Assembly: GCA_020630065.1 (NCBI GenBank)
Contig: JAHDCC010000008.1
Coordinates: 62,001 to 126,000, forward strand
Source of the DNA: Acidimicrobiales bacterium
GTDB taxonomy: Bacteria; Actinomycetota; Acidimicrobiia; Acidimicrobiales; SZUA-35
DNA length: 64,000 bases
Reading direction: 5' to 3'
Positions 42,015 to 50,375 of the stretch are shown in pieces; the stretch's first letter is position 1; the number at the start of each line of letters is the position of its first letter. Under the pieces are notes generated by a model. That model had not been told where the DNA came from, did not search any database, and saw only the letters and a program-made list of their open reading frames with translations. The position numbers and the translations under genes were made by a program.

Positions 42015-42320
42015 ATGAAGTTGCTAGGCGGGGCGTTTGTTGGATGTGCTGTGGTTGTGTTGGCTGGCTGCAGCGGGAGTGTATCTGTCGGAGGAAAATC
42101 CCTCGATCAAGGTTCTGTTGAGAGCGAAATTAGCTCCGACCTTACCGAGTCGGTAGGTGTAGCTCCTGAAAGTGTTGACTGTGAAGGTATATCCGATATC
42201 GAAGTTGAGGCCGATAACACCTTTGTCTGCACAGGAACGGCCCCTAACGGCGATGAGTTTGATATCAACGTGACGCTCACTAACGACGAGGGCGGATTCT
42301 CAGCAGTTGTGCCGGGATAG
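42015..42320 (+). CDS. DUF4333-type lipoprotein
   Basis: The 101-residue protein has a lipoprotein signal with the lipobox VLAGC and one small domain. It begins GKSLDQGSVESEISSDLTESVG and contains the paired cysteines of DUF4333 (VDCEGISDIEVEADNTFVCTG), probably a disulfide. Function is unknown; the family is common in actinobacteria. ATG 42015 follows AAAGGA; a TTG at 42006 is in the same frame. Confidence 0.8.
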   Translation: MKLLGGAFVGCAVVVLAGCSGSVSVGGKSLDQGSVESEISSDLTESVGVAPESVDCEGISDIEVEADNTFVCTGTAPNGDEFDINVTLTNDEGGFSAVVPG

Positions 42321-42403
42321 TTCAGTGGTTGTCGTTTGAGCCGCCGGTAGTCTCGATACGCCCAGCGTAGTTGGATGCCTGGTGTACTAGCGAGGAGAGA
42401 CTC

Positions 42404-43516
42404 ATGGCCGATTCGGCTCCACTTCTAAAAGATCAGTTTGGTATCGAGTTTGTTGAAGGGTGGGCCGAGCGGCTCGTTGAAGCTGGAAACGACATAGACG
42501 TCTCGACGTTTGTTTCTTCGACCATGGCCGGCTACGACGATCTTACGTTCACAAAACGTAGCGTTCGGCTTGCCGAATCTCTCCATCAACAACTTGGAGA
42601 CGATTTCCCTCGCTCCGTTGACGCCGTACTTGGCGTGCTGCCTGGGCAGTCCCCGCCAACGGACGAAGGCACGATGGAAGAAGGCTTCTGGATGTGGCCA
42701 ATCGGCGATTTCATCCGACTATTCGGTACGGCCCACTTTGACGAATCGATGGAAGCTTGTTACCAGCTGACGAAACGGTTCACCGCAGAGTTTGCAATCC
42801 GCCCGTTTTTGGCCGACGACTTCGAACGAGCATTACCTTATTTGCAGCGATGGGTTAACGACCCGAACGAACACGTCCGTCGACTGGTTTCTGAGGGCAC
42901 ACGTCCTCGGTTGCCTTGGGCGTCTCGACTGCAGTTGCCGGTAAACGACATCCTCGATGTATTGGCGGTTCTTCGGGCTGATGAGTCGTTGTACGTCCGC
43001 AGATCGGTTGCCAACCATCTAAATGACCTGGCGAAAGACCACTCAGACACGGTTCTTACGTTGTTAGAAAATTGGCACGCTGAGGGAAATGAGTACACGA
43101 CGTGGATTGTGCGACATGCGTTGCGGAACCACTTTAAGAATGGTGATGTTCGGGCGCTGGCGATGATGGGGTACGAGGCTCCCGACGTCGAGGTGAAACA
43201 GTTCGATATTGAATCCGATGAGGTAGCGGTTGGGGACAACGTGGTCGTTACGTTCGATGTTGTCAATCGGGCTGATCGAGACCAAAAGCTGATGATCGAT
43301 TTGGTGATGGGCTATCAGAAAGCGAACGGCTCGTTGCAGCCTAAGGTCTTTAAGTTTAAGGACGTGACGGTGGCCCGTGGGGAAACCATGAACTGTGTGA
43401 AGAAATTTCTGATGGTGCAGCGAAGCACAAGAAAGCTCTACCCGGGTGAACACAACGTCGCTATTCAGATCAACGGCGTCGACTATGGCGAACTCGGCTT
43501 TGTGCTTACGGGCTAA
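42404..43516 (+). CDS. AlkC-like DNA alkylation repair glycosylase
   Basis: The 370-residue protein is built of HEAT-like helical repeats for about 260 residues, with the AlkC-type segments FTKRSVRLAESLHQQLG, FWMWPIGDFIRLFG, NEHVRRLVSEGTRPRLPWASRL and ESLYVRRSVANHLNDLAKD. The last about 110 residues form an Ig-like beta-domain (VGDNVVVTFDVVNRADRDQK ... GELGFVLTG), which is a feature of AlkC and absent from AlkD. It removes alkylated bases such as 3-methyladenine from DNA. ATG 42404 follows GGAGAG. Confidence 0.88.
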   Translation: MADSAPLLKDQFGIEFVEGWAERLVEAGNDIDVSTFVSSTMAGYDDLTFTKRSVRLAESLHQQLGDDFPRSVDAVLGVLPGQSPPTDEGTMEEGFWMWPIGDFIRLFGTAHFDESMEACYQLTKRFTAEFAIRPFLADDFERALPYLQRWVNDPNEHVRRLVSEGTRPRLPWASRLQLPVNDILDVLAVLRADESLYVRRSVANHLNDLAKDHSDTVLTLLENWHAEGNEYTTWIVRHALRNHFKNGDVRALAMMGYEAPDVEVKQFDIESDEVAVGDNVVVTFDVVNRADRDQKLMIDLVMGYQKANGSLQPKVFKFKDVTVARGETMNCVKKFLMVQRSTRKLYPGEHNVAIQINGVDYGELGFVLTG

Positions 43517-43633
43517 CCGTTAAGGGCTCGACGTGGCTGTTGACAAACTTGGCTAGAAGTCCGAGTCGCCGAGTCGAAAAAAGTTAAGAAGAATGAACGG
43601 AAGTACTGGCGTCTGAAAACGGTCTAACGTCGT

Positions 43634-44382
43634 ATGAACAGATCGCCACTCTCAAGTGGGGTAGGGGCACAGCCTAAACCCCACGCCGCACTGAACGACA
43701 AGATCGTCGCCGACTGGATCCGCCGATCGAAACAAACATCGACCAGCACCCTGGTAGACGTGCTCGACGGTATGGGCCACCTAGGAGTTCTGAGCCTCCG
43801 GTAAAAAGACTTGGCCAGTCCAAAAAAATATTTGCTGGACAAGCCTATTGTGTTCGCTGGGCGATGGTCCGCAAGACCTCTAATATCGTTGTCCCCCAGT
43901 CTTCGACATGGCAACAAGTCCACAAATTCTTGGTCCCGGAACTGCAAGAGGCTGTGGGACGAGTCTATGTAGCGGGCGCTGGACCGTTGGTCGAAGACGC
44001 AGCACTCGCCGGAGGTATCAGCGCAACCTATTTCGCTCAGCTCGGTTTCGAGGGCCTTGTTCTGGGTGGCGCGATTCGAGACCCGGCCACCCTCGCTGAT
44101 TTAGATCTGCCGATCACGGCTACCGGTTTCGTCCCGTCCGATACGCAAGGTGCTTTTCAGGTAACCGAGACGGGGACTTCATGCATGATTGATCATATGA
44201 CTGTGCACACTGGCGACTGGATTGTCAGTGACGAGGCTGGAACTGTGGTCATCCCTCAGGCGATCGTTGAAGACGTTCTGACCAAAGCCGAAGCGTTGGA
44301 AGTCGTCGAAGAGCGACTGCTGCAACAGCTTAAGGCAGGGGCCCGTCTTCCTGAGCTGGTCGAGAAAGCCGAACGGATTTAG
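43634..44382 (+). pseudogene. RraA-like aldolase gene with an internal frameshift
   Basis: RraA-like proteins include 4-hydroxy-4-methyl-2-oxoglutarate aldolase and related decarboxylases. Frame 2 (ATG 43634 to TAA 43802) encodes the N-terminal part, including STSTLVDVLDGMGHLGVLSLR. The continuation KKIFAGQAYCVRW and the rest, with PLVEDAALAGGISA, GLVLGGAIRDPATLADLDLPI and DWIVSDEAGTVVIP, is in frame 1 from about 43801 to 44382. Loss of one base near 43799-43803 explains the switch. The GGxxRD motif (GGAIRD) is intact. Either the gene is recently broken or there is a sequencing error; a separate start at ATG 43864 would lack the active-site N-terminus. Confidence 0.75.
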
Positions 44383-44445
44383 TCAAACAACCTGGCCTCA
44401 GAAAATTGGTTGGGTTCACAGAGCTGCACAAAGAATGGAGAATTC

Positions 44446-44766
44446 ATGGCCGCGTTCATGATTGCCGAAGTTCACGAAATCTTAGACCTCTCAACTTTTC
44501 GTGCATACAACAGCATCGTCCCAGGGATAGTTGCAAAATATGGAGGTCGTTTCCTCGTTCGAGGAAATGAAAACGAAACCGTCGAAGGAGATTGGGTTCC
44601 AGAGCGACTTGTCGTAGTTGAGTTCGACGATATGGCCGCTCTTCGTCGCTGGTACATGTCTGCTGAATATCAGCAGATTCAACCGCTCCGAGCCAGATCA
44701 GCGCGAAGTAACGTGGTATTCGCGGAGGGTTCGCGAGACGAAATAGGCACTGGCGGGCAAGCATGA
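44446..44766 (+). CDS. DUF1330 family protein
   Basis: The 106-residue protein has the small ferredoxin-like alpha/beta fold of DUF1330: AAFMIAEVHEI, FRAYNSIVPGIVAKYGGRFLVRG, RLVVVEFDDMAALRRWYMSAEYQQIQPLRARSARSNVVFAEG. The function of the family is not established; it often appears in catabolic operons. ATG 44446 has GGAG about 8 bases before it. It overlaps the next ATG by 4 bp, so it is part of the RraA-TauE operon. Confidence 0.88.
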   Translation: MAAFMIAEVHEILDLSTFRAYNSIVPGIVAKYGGRFLVRGNENETVEGDWVPERLVVVEFDDMAALRRWYMSAEYQQIQPLRARSARSNVVFAEGSRDEIGTGGQA

Positions 44767-45854
44767 AACGGTCGCCCTTGCTGACTCGTTCAGAAATGAC
44801 GAGATCCGCTTCGTTCTCTGAACATATTGAGAGCGGTGCCGTCTCTTTCATCTGTCATGCGACGGCGGTTCACGAAGCGGCCGCTATCGACTATTTGAGC
44901 GTTCTGGGTCGGTCTGAAATTCCTGTTCAGATTCATGAAGGCTCGCTTGACTGGGCCGAAATTGCCGCCCACGACGATGACACTGTCGTTCCGTTGTTTT
45001 TCATAGCGGCCACGGACTCTGACGTGAGAGAACAATTCTTCGGGCGCCTTCCGTTGCGGTTCTTCGTCGATCATTTTTATCGTCCCGAGCCTGGGTATGT
45101 CTCCAATCGTCTCTTTGTTGTTGGGACAACCGACGCGGCGTGGCAGCGTTTAGGGTCACCGTCGGCGTTGGCGAGTCCTGAGTCTGTGGGGCGCCGTCTA
45201 GAGAAACTGAAGAGCCGGTTTGGGTCGGACTATTTTCACCCGGTGGAGATGGAACAGGCTTTGCAGAGCAAGTCCCTTCGAACCGTTCGATTGCATGCTC
45301 TGGGTTCTGCAGGCACCAATATTGCTCGTGCCAGTTACCGGTTTGTGAAAGCGCAGAGAATACGAGCTCGCACAGAAATCGTCGTCCATCCGGACAAGGT
45401 AGAACCGATGGAATATGCCCAGATCGCAGCGGAAGAACAACGCGACGGTGTGCTGTCGTTACACACCGAATGCGCCGTCTACTACGAACTTGACCGGCTA
45501 TTTGAGACTCGGTCGACAGAGCTTGTCTTCGCCTCACACTACTATATGCCGTTGGACGGAATGCAGTTGGCGACACGGTCCGACAGTCCAGTTGTCACCC
45601 GACGAATCGCCTCGCATCCTTCGCCTCAAGGCTTGGTTGAACCATGGGTTCGTGATGGGGCTGAACTCGTCCACGCATCGTCAAACTCACATGCGGCGGC
45701 GATGGTCCTGTCGGGAGAAGCCGATATGTGTGTCACCACCGCTTCAGCTGCGCATTCGATGGACTTAAAAACCGTCGAGGATTTCGGTTCGCCCACAATG
45801 TTATTCACGTTGGGCACGCCGTTAGATGCAGAGCAGATGCGTCAACTTTTTTAA
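44763..45854 (+). CDS. Two-lobe prephenate-dehydratase/BacA-like protein
   Basis: The 363-residue protein has no signal. Residues about 174-352 follow the prephenate dehydratase/prephenate decarboxylase (BacA) pattern: LGSAGTN (180-186), a middle acidic helix, ASHPSP (283-288) and ASSNSHAAAMVLSGEADMCVTT (305-326), then FGSPTMLFTLG. Residues about 25-120 look like a diverged second copy of the first lobe. There is no ACT domain. By analogy it could dehydrate or decarboxylate a prephenate-like acid, but the substrate is unknown. The start overlaps the DUF1330 stop; the aldolase gene follows 21 bp after. Confidence 0.65.
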   Translation: MKRSPLLTRSEMTRSASFSEHIESGAVSFICHATAVHEAAAIDYLSVLGRSEIPVQIHEGSLDWAEIAAHDDDTVVPLFFIAATDSDVREQFFGRLPLRFFVDHFYRPEPGYVSNRLFVVGTTDAAWQRLGSPSALASPESVGRRLEKLKSRFGSDYFHPVEMEQALQSKSLRTVRLHALGSAGTNIARASYRFVKAQRIRARTEIVVHPDKVEPMEYAQIAAEEQRDGVLSLHTECAVYYELDRLFETRSTELVFASHYYMPLDGMQLATRSDSPVVTRRIASHPSPQGLVEPWVRDGAELVHASSNSHAAAMVLSGEADMCVTTASAAHSMDLKTVEDFGSPTMLFTLGTPLDAEQMRQLF

Positions 45855-45875
45855 CACCAATCGAAAGGGATGCCA

Positions 45876-46655
45876 ATGGCCCGCATTAACTTTGCAAAGC
45901 AACGACTAGCAGATGGTAAACCGATCACGATTCTTGTCGTCACGATGCCCAGTGTCGCTCACGCCCAACTTTGGGCTAACTCCGGAGTTGACGTTCTTAT
46001 CTTTGATATGGAACACGGCGTGATTGACATTTCGTCGCTTCACGCCATGATTGCGGCGACGGCGGGAACCGAAACGACCCCAATGGTTCGTGTACCGTGG
46101 AATGAACCTTGGTTGGTGAAACCGGTACTCGACGCTGGAGCCCTCGGAATAATGTTCCCGCTTGTCGCTACGGCCCAGGACGTAGAACGAGCTGTTTCGT
46201 CGATGTACTACCCGCCGAAAGGTGAACGAGGGTGGGGCCCGTTTATGACGCAGTACCGTTGGGGAATGCCGCACCACGAATACGTTGCTCAAGCCAACGA
46301 AGAGATGTTGACATTCATCCAGATAGAGCGGCCCGAAGCCGTCGAAAATTTGGACGAGATTATGCAAGTCCCCGATGTCGACATGTTTGTCATTTCGCGT
46401 CACGACATGAGCACGAGCATGGGCAAAATAGCCAGCCCCACCCATGATTTAGACCCCGAAGCGCAGGCGGCCGTCGACCAGATGGAAGCCAAACTCCTTG
46501 CCGCTGAGGCTCCAGTAGCGGGACTAACCCGAGACTTGAGGGCGGCTAAAAATCAGCGAGAAAAAAACTATCAAGGTCTCATCCTCGGGTTTGATTGGAT
46601 GCTGCTGGAACGAAGCGCCGGGATCGCCACCCAAATACGCGAACACGTTAGTTGA
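45876..46655 (+). CDS. HpcH/HpaI family class II aldolase
   Basis: The 259-residue protein is of the 2,4-dihydroxyhept-2-ene-1,7-dioate / 2-keto-3-deoxy sugar acid aldolase type: VTMPSVAHAQLWANSGVDVLIFDMEHGVID, TTPMVRVPWNEPWLVKPVLDAGALGIMFPLV, YYPPKGERGWGP, and IQIERPEAVENLDEIMQVPDVDMFVISRHDMS. The Glu and Asp metal ligands and catalytic Arg/His are in place. It cleaves 4-hydroxy-2-oxoacids to pyruvate or oxaloacetate plus an aldehyde. ATG 45876 has GAAAGGGA 6 bases upstream; ATG 45870 overlaps that site. It overlaps the TauE gene by 4 bp. Confidence 0.9.
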   Translation: MARINFAKQRLADGKPITILVVTMPSVAHAQLWANSGVDVLIFDMEHGVIDISSLHAMIAATAGTETTPMVRVPWNEPWLVKPVLDAGALGIMFPLVATAQDVERAVSSMYYPPKGERGWGPFMTQYRWGMPHHEYVAQANEEMLTFIQIERPEAVENLDEIMQVPDVDMFVISRHDMSTSMGKIASPTHDLDPEAQAAVDQMEAKLLAAEAPVAGLTRDLRAAKNQREKNYQGLILGFDWMLLERSAGIATQIREHVS

Positions 46656-47488
46656 ACCCTGGTGTGGTTCGGAACCTCGTTGACGCTGCGACCCTGTCAG
46701 GGATAATAGAGCTTTTCGATTCAGAGTTTGTTGGTGCCGTTTTCCGCTACGGGCTACTTCTAGCAGGCGGCGTAGTTTCGGGCGTGGTTAACGCTGTGGC
46801 CGGTGGCGGGTCGATAGTGTTGGTGCCGATCTTGTTGGCATCGGGGCTCCCACCATCGGTTGCTAACGGCACGCTTCGGGTAAGTGTCCTGGCGCAGTCG
46901 GCTACGTCGGCATGGACGTTTCAGCGCCGAGGTGTGCGCTCTGATCGGTCGCTCATGTGGCTAGGCGTTCCGATCATTATCGGAGCAGGAGTGGGGAGTT
47001 TTACCGCTACGCAGGTTTCAGATCAGGCGCTGCGGGTAGTCTTCGGAGCATTGTTTGTGCTGTTGGGTTTGTACCTAGGGTTTCGCCGCGGTGCCCCGTT
47101 GGAACGGTCGGATGGTCCGCCATCGGGAGTCCAATGGAAGACGGTGCTCGGGGCGCTAGCGGTCGGCGGGTACGGTGGATTGATTCAGGCTGGGGTCGGG
47201 TTCCCGCTCATCGCTCTTCTGGTGGGAAGTGCCGGTTGTAGCATTGTGGAAGCCAACGCAGTCAAAGTTCGTTTTGTTGCCGCCTACTCGGCGGTGGCAC
47301 TCATAATTTTTGCGTTGGCCGATTTGGTGGCTTGGACCGAAGGCTCAGTGGTTGCGGTCGGAGGGTTTATCGGTGGTTGGCTCGGGGTTCGCCTCCAGCT
47401 AAAAATATCGGCGCGTTGGTTGCAGCGGTTTATAATCGCTGCGTTGTTGGTTAGCGGGCTGGCCATGATCTTGCGAACATTTGTGTGA
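46652..47488 (+). CDS. TauE/SafE family membrane transporter
   Basis: The 278-residue protein has about eight hydrophobic helices and the family motif GVVSGVVNAVAGGGSIVLVPILL (about 37-59), repeated in weaker form in the second half (GGYGGLIQAGVGFPLIALLV). Members export organic sulfonates, sulfite or other small anions. It ends the five-gene operon and probably moves its substrate or product. The TTG start at 46652 overlaps the aldolase stop; GTG 46664 is an alternative. Confidence 0.85.
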   Translation: MNPGVVRNLVDAATLSGIIELFDSEFVGAVFRYGLLLAGGVVSGVVNAVAGGGSIVLVPILLASGLPPSVANGTLRVSVLAQSATSAWTFQRRGVRSDRSLMWLGVPIIIGAGVGSFTATQVSDQALRVVFGALFVLLGLYLGFRRGAPLERSDGPPSGVQWKTVLGALAVGGYGGLIQAGVGFPLIALLVGSAGCSIVEANAVKVRFVAAYSAVALIIFALADLVAWTEGSVVAVGGFIGGWLGVRLQLKISARWLQRFIIAALLVSGLAMILRTFV

Positions 47489-47510
47489 AGGGCATTGGAG
47501 CGGCAAGTTG

Positions 47511-48485
47511 TTATGGCACCAGAATGGTTGATCCGGTGGTGCTTCGGGATTCAAGCGCCCGGTGGGCGTCCACCGCGTCAGCCAATGCGAAACGCTGACC
47601 GATGTCGACGGTAATCACGTTTTGTCGAACGAGGTCAAACGCAGCGTTGGCGCTTCGACGTAAATCTTCGCTGCTGGCCACATAGTCGAACAGTCGAGGG
47701 CGGGTAACTTGTAGCGATCCGCCCTCGGCGAGCGCCCCAATATCGAAAGGGTCGGGTTTGCCTGATGAGTTACCGAAACTTACCAGTAGGCCGCGGGGCT
47801 GTAGACAGTTGAGGGACTGGGTAAACGTTGCTTTGCCAACCGAGTCATAGACAACGGGAACACCCTTGCCGTCAGTGATTTCTTCAACCCGTTCTACAAA
47901 GTCTTCTTCGGTGTAAATCACCGGGTAGGTGCATCCATTGGAACGAGCCAGGTCGGCCTTTGCCTGGCTGCTGACCGTCCCGATGACTGTCGCCCCAAGG
48001 TGGGCTAACCACTGGCAGGCTACAAGCCCTACGCCGCCGGCTGCTGCGTGGAGCAGAACTGTCATTCCTGACTCGACACGAAACGTTTGGCGGACAAGAT
48101 ATTCGACTGTCAGCGCCTTGAGTAACACGGCGGCGGCGACATCGTCGTCTATGTCGTCGGGCAACGGGACGAGGTGTTCAGCGTTGTGTGTGCGGCGTTC
48201 CGAATACGCTTCGGGTGGCCCGTGTATGTAGGCGACCCGGTCGCCTGGTTTGATTCTTTCGACGTTATTGCCTACCGCTTCGACTACGCCTGAAGCTTCG
48301 AGTCCGAGTCCGTGTGGGTGGGGGAGCGGGTAGAGGCCGCTGCGATGATAGGTGTCAATAAAGTTGATGCCGATAGCGGTATGGCGAACCACAGCTTCGC
48401 CATCTCCTGGGGTGGGATCGTCGACCTTTTCGAACCGCATAACGTCTGGACCGCCGGGTTCGTAAATCCTTATAGCGTGCGTCAT
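47511..48485 (-). CDS. NADPH:quinone oxidoreductase (zinc-independent MDR family)
   Basis: The 324-residue protein has the quinone reductase pattern: AIRIYEPGGPDVMRFEKVDDPTPG, INFIDTYHRSGLYPLP, LGLEASGVVEAVG, and GDRVAYIHGPPEAYSE. The Rossmann motif is VLLHAAAGGVGLVACQWLAHLGATVIG, followed by VYDSVGKATF. It lacks the zinc-binding cysteines of alcohol dehydrogenases. It reduces quinones or enones with NADPH. The start is ATG 48485. It is convergent with the TauE gene across 22 bp. Confidence 0.93.
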   Translation of the reverse strand: MTHAIRIYEPGGPDVMRFEKVDDPTPGDGEAVVRHTAIGINFIDTYHRSGLYPLPHPHGLGLEASGVVEAVGNNVERIKPGDRVAYIHGPPEAYSERRTHNAEHLVPLPDDIDDDVAAAVLLKALTVEYLVRQTFRVESGMTVLLHAAAGGVGLVACQWLAHLGATVIGTVSSQAKADLARSNGCTYPVIYTEEDFVERVEEITDGKGVPVVYDSVGKATFTQSLNCLQPRGLLVSFGNSSGKPDPFDIGALAEGGSLQVTRPRLFDYVASSEDLRRSANAAFDLVRQNVITVDIGQRFALADAVDAHRALESRSTTGSTILVP

Positions 48486-48568
48486 ACCTCAATGTATCTT
48501 CGTGCTGGCTGGCCTCACACTGCGTTGTGCTCACCCGGCCAGACACGGTTTCGTAAGAACCTCAGGGT

Positions 48569-48961
48569 CTAGTAGTTGTCGAGGAATTCGACTTCGATCT
48601 CTCCGTCGAGGATTTCGTCGAATATTGGGCCGACCTTTTTGACATGGTCAGTTTCTAGGTGGGCGTCGAACGCTGCCTCATCTGTATAGGCCTCGAAGTT
48701 GATGAATACGTTTGGGTTGTCGGGCGACTGGTAGGAGCGGTAGTCAACTACGCCTTCCTCTTTTCGGCTTTCCACGGTGTTCTCTTTCATGGCCTCGATG
48801 AATCGGTCAACCTCGCCGTCTTTGACGGTGAAGGTTGCGACGAGGGCGTAGCCTGCTTCATCAATTTGTGAAGACGCAGAGGCTTCTTCGGATGAGCTGG
48901 AACAGGAGGTGAAAAGTAAGAGCGCGCTAATGGCAAAAGCAATTTTGGTTAGATTCAACAT
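48569..48961 (-). CDS. Lipoprotein with an antibiotic biosynthesis monooxygenase (ABM) fold
   Basis: The 130-residue protein has a lipoprotein signal with LLLFTSC followed by a Ser/Glu linker, then an ABM ferredoxin-like domain (ALVATFTVKDGEVDRFIEAM ... GVVDYRSYQSPDNPNVFINFEAYTDEAAFDAHLETDHVKK). Most ABM proteins are cytoplasmic, so export as a lipoprotein is unusual. ATG 48961 is chosen because AAGGGGA stands before it; an upstream in-frame ATG at 48994 adds 11 residues. An 8-bp inverted repeat lies in its promoter. Confidence 0.85.
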   Translation of the reverse strand: MLNLTKIAFAISALLLFTSCSSSSEEASASSQIDEAGYALVATFTVKDGEVDRFIEAMKENTVESRKEEGVVDYRSYQSPDNPNVFINFEAYTDEAAFDAHLETDHVKKVGPIFDEILDGEIEVEFLDNY

Positions 48962-48975
48962 GGATCCCCTTGATG

Positions 48976-49010
48976 TGTTATATGTAACTTTCAATGTGAA
49001 CTATATAACA
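48976..49010. promoter_or_regulatory. Inverted repeat TGTTATAT-N19-ATATAACA in the ABM lipoprotein promoter
   Basis: Perfect 8-bp arms at 48976-48983 and 49003-49010, 15-49 bp upstream of the ABM gene ATG. The right arm includes a TATATA-like -10 element on the minus strand. A regulator may bind here; none is identified nearby. Confidence 0.35.
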
Positions 49011-49123
49011 TTGTTGGTGGTTGAGGCAACGTGACTGGGACCGGAGCCAGATAATTTGTCCGGGCGCGATAACCGTCCCCAGCGACGCAACGTCGTAGGG
49101 ATTCAATGTTGGATAGTTACCGA

Positions 49124-49615
49124 CTAGATGGTTGGCGGGGCGAATGGTTCGCGGAACGTGAACGCTTCAGAGGTCGGGCCGTTGTCCCTCAAATGAAGCA
49201 GTTTCGTTCGCGCCTGTTCTAGGGTCGGGATCGTTCCCGCTGGCGTCCACCACAAAACCAGAACCGGAAGGTCTTCCACAGGCTCAAACCATTCTCGACG
49301 TCGTTTCAGAAACTGGACGTGGTCAGTCTTGTACGTGTAGTTCTGTAACGATTCGACAGACTCCCAAATGGTGTAGTTGATGAGGATGAGCGGATCTTCG
49401 AACATACGCACACTGGTTGAATCTCCGTCATCGGTGCTGTGACGCCAGACGGCTCCCGGAGACTCGTCACCGAGTTTATTGATCCGTTCAAGAGCGTTCA
49501 TGAACGGCGCCATCCGGTCATCGTCGGTTTCGAATTTGGCTCGAGCGATATTGAACGCTGCTAGATGCCAGTCCGTTTGTGGGCCCCTTAAGGTTGAGCC
49601 GTCGGATACGGTCAT
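49124..49615 (-). CDS. DUF3291 family protein
   Basis: The 163-residue soluble protein matches DUF3291, a dimeric alpha/beta-barrel fold related to ABM proteins: WHLAAFNIARAKFETDDDRMAPFMNALERINKLGDESPGAVWR, LILINYTIWESVESLQNYTYKTDHVQFLKRRREWFE and VLVLWWTPAGTIPTLEQARTKL. The function is unknown. Its ATG overlaps the stop of the CDGSH gene, so the two are translationally coupled, which suggests a shared redox role (inference). Confidence 0.88.
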   Translation of the reverse strand: MTVSDGSTLRGPQTDWHLAAFNIARAKFETDDDRMAPFMNALERINKLGDESPGAVWRHSTDDGDSTSVRMFEDPLILINYTIWESVESLQNYTYKTDHVQFLKRRREWFEPVEDLPVLVLWWTPAGTIPTLEQARTKLLHLRDNGPTSEAFTFREPFAPPTI

Positions 49616-50289
49616 TCCGAAACGGAATCAGTGAAACCGGCGTCTTTATGGGAGCCATCGCATAGCGGTTTGTTGGCGCTCGCTCCGCAGCGACATAACG
49701 TCACTCGGTTTCTGGGTTCTAAGACGTCGCCAGCCGAGTTCGTGATCTTCACCGATCCGGTTACCCAGAGCGGGCCATCGTCGACGATCCCGACTTGTTG
49801 CGGGTAGTCGGGTTCGGTGTCTTGAGTGTCGCCGTCAAATTTGTACGTCAGCGCCCCGGATGGGCACTTCTCAACCTCGTTGATAATCGCTAGGCGAACC
49901 ATCGTGTCGTCAGAAGAGTCGACCTGTTTCCAAACGTTACTGTGTCGGTTCCCGCAGAAACCAGCGTGCATGCAAATACTTCGATCATCCGAGACAGTAA
50001 TGCCAGTACCGCCCAACTCGGAAGAACGTTCCTCATACGTCGAATCCGAGAACGTGTCTACCCCTTCGAACCCGGCCCCAGTGTGGGCGCCGTCGCAAAA
50101 CGGTTTGTTCTCGCTAGCTCCACACCGGCAAAGGGCGTAACTGGCTCGGTCAGTCACGGGTTCGGAGGTTTTCCATGCCAACGGCTCACCGTGTTCTGAA
50201 TGGACAGGGGTTTTGCGGACAAGTGGAAGTTGCCCACTGACCATCAACGGTCCGCTGACGCGGCTTGTTATCTCTGGCTGCTCACTCAT
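49612..50289 (-). CDS. Triple iron-sulfur protein: two CDGSH domains around a divergent 4Fe-4S domain
   Basis: The 225-residue protein has a first CDGSH-type 2Fe-2S site LCRCGASENKPFCDGAH (about 52-68), a middle segment with SICMHAGFCGNRHSN and EKCPSGALTYKFD of the divergent Fer4_19 type, and a second CDGSH site LCRCGASANKPLCDGSH (about 198-214). The Cys-Cys-Cys-His ligands of both outer sites are complete. Such proteins transfer electrons or clusters in the cytoplasm. It overlaps the DUF3291 gene by 4 bp. Confidence 0.92.
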   Translation of the reverse strand: MSEQPEITSRVSGPLMVSGQLPLVRKTPVHSEHGEPLAWKTSEPVTDRASYALCRCGASENKPFCDGAHTGAGFEGVDTFSDSTYEERSSELGGTGITVSDDRSICMHAGFCGNRHSNVWKQVDSSDDTMVRLAIINEVEKCPSGALTYKFDGDTQDTEPDYPQQVGIVDDGPLWVTGSVKITNSAGDVLEPRNRVTLCRCGASANKPLCDGSHKDAGFTDSVSE

Positions 50290-50375
50290 CGAAAAACCTA
50301 CCTTATATCAGACGACACATCCGATAGTAGGCGAAAACCGTAAGTCGAAACCACTTAGCGGGCAGTATCGGGCGG

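Noticed and set aside
43799..43810. Programmed -1 frameshift in the RraA-like gene
   Set aside because: The stop precedes the A-run and there is no slippery heptamer in phase, so mutation or sequencing error is simpler.
43864..44382. RraA-like gene taken as complete from ATG 43864
   Set aside because: It would lack the conserved N-terminal region, which is present just upstream in another frame.
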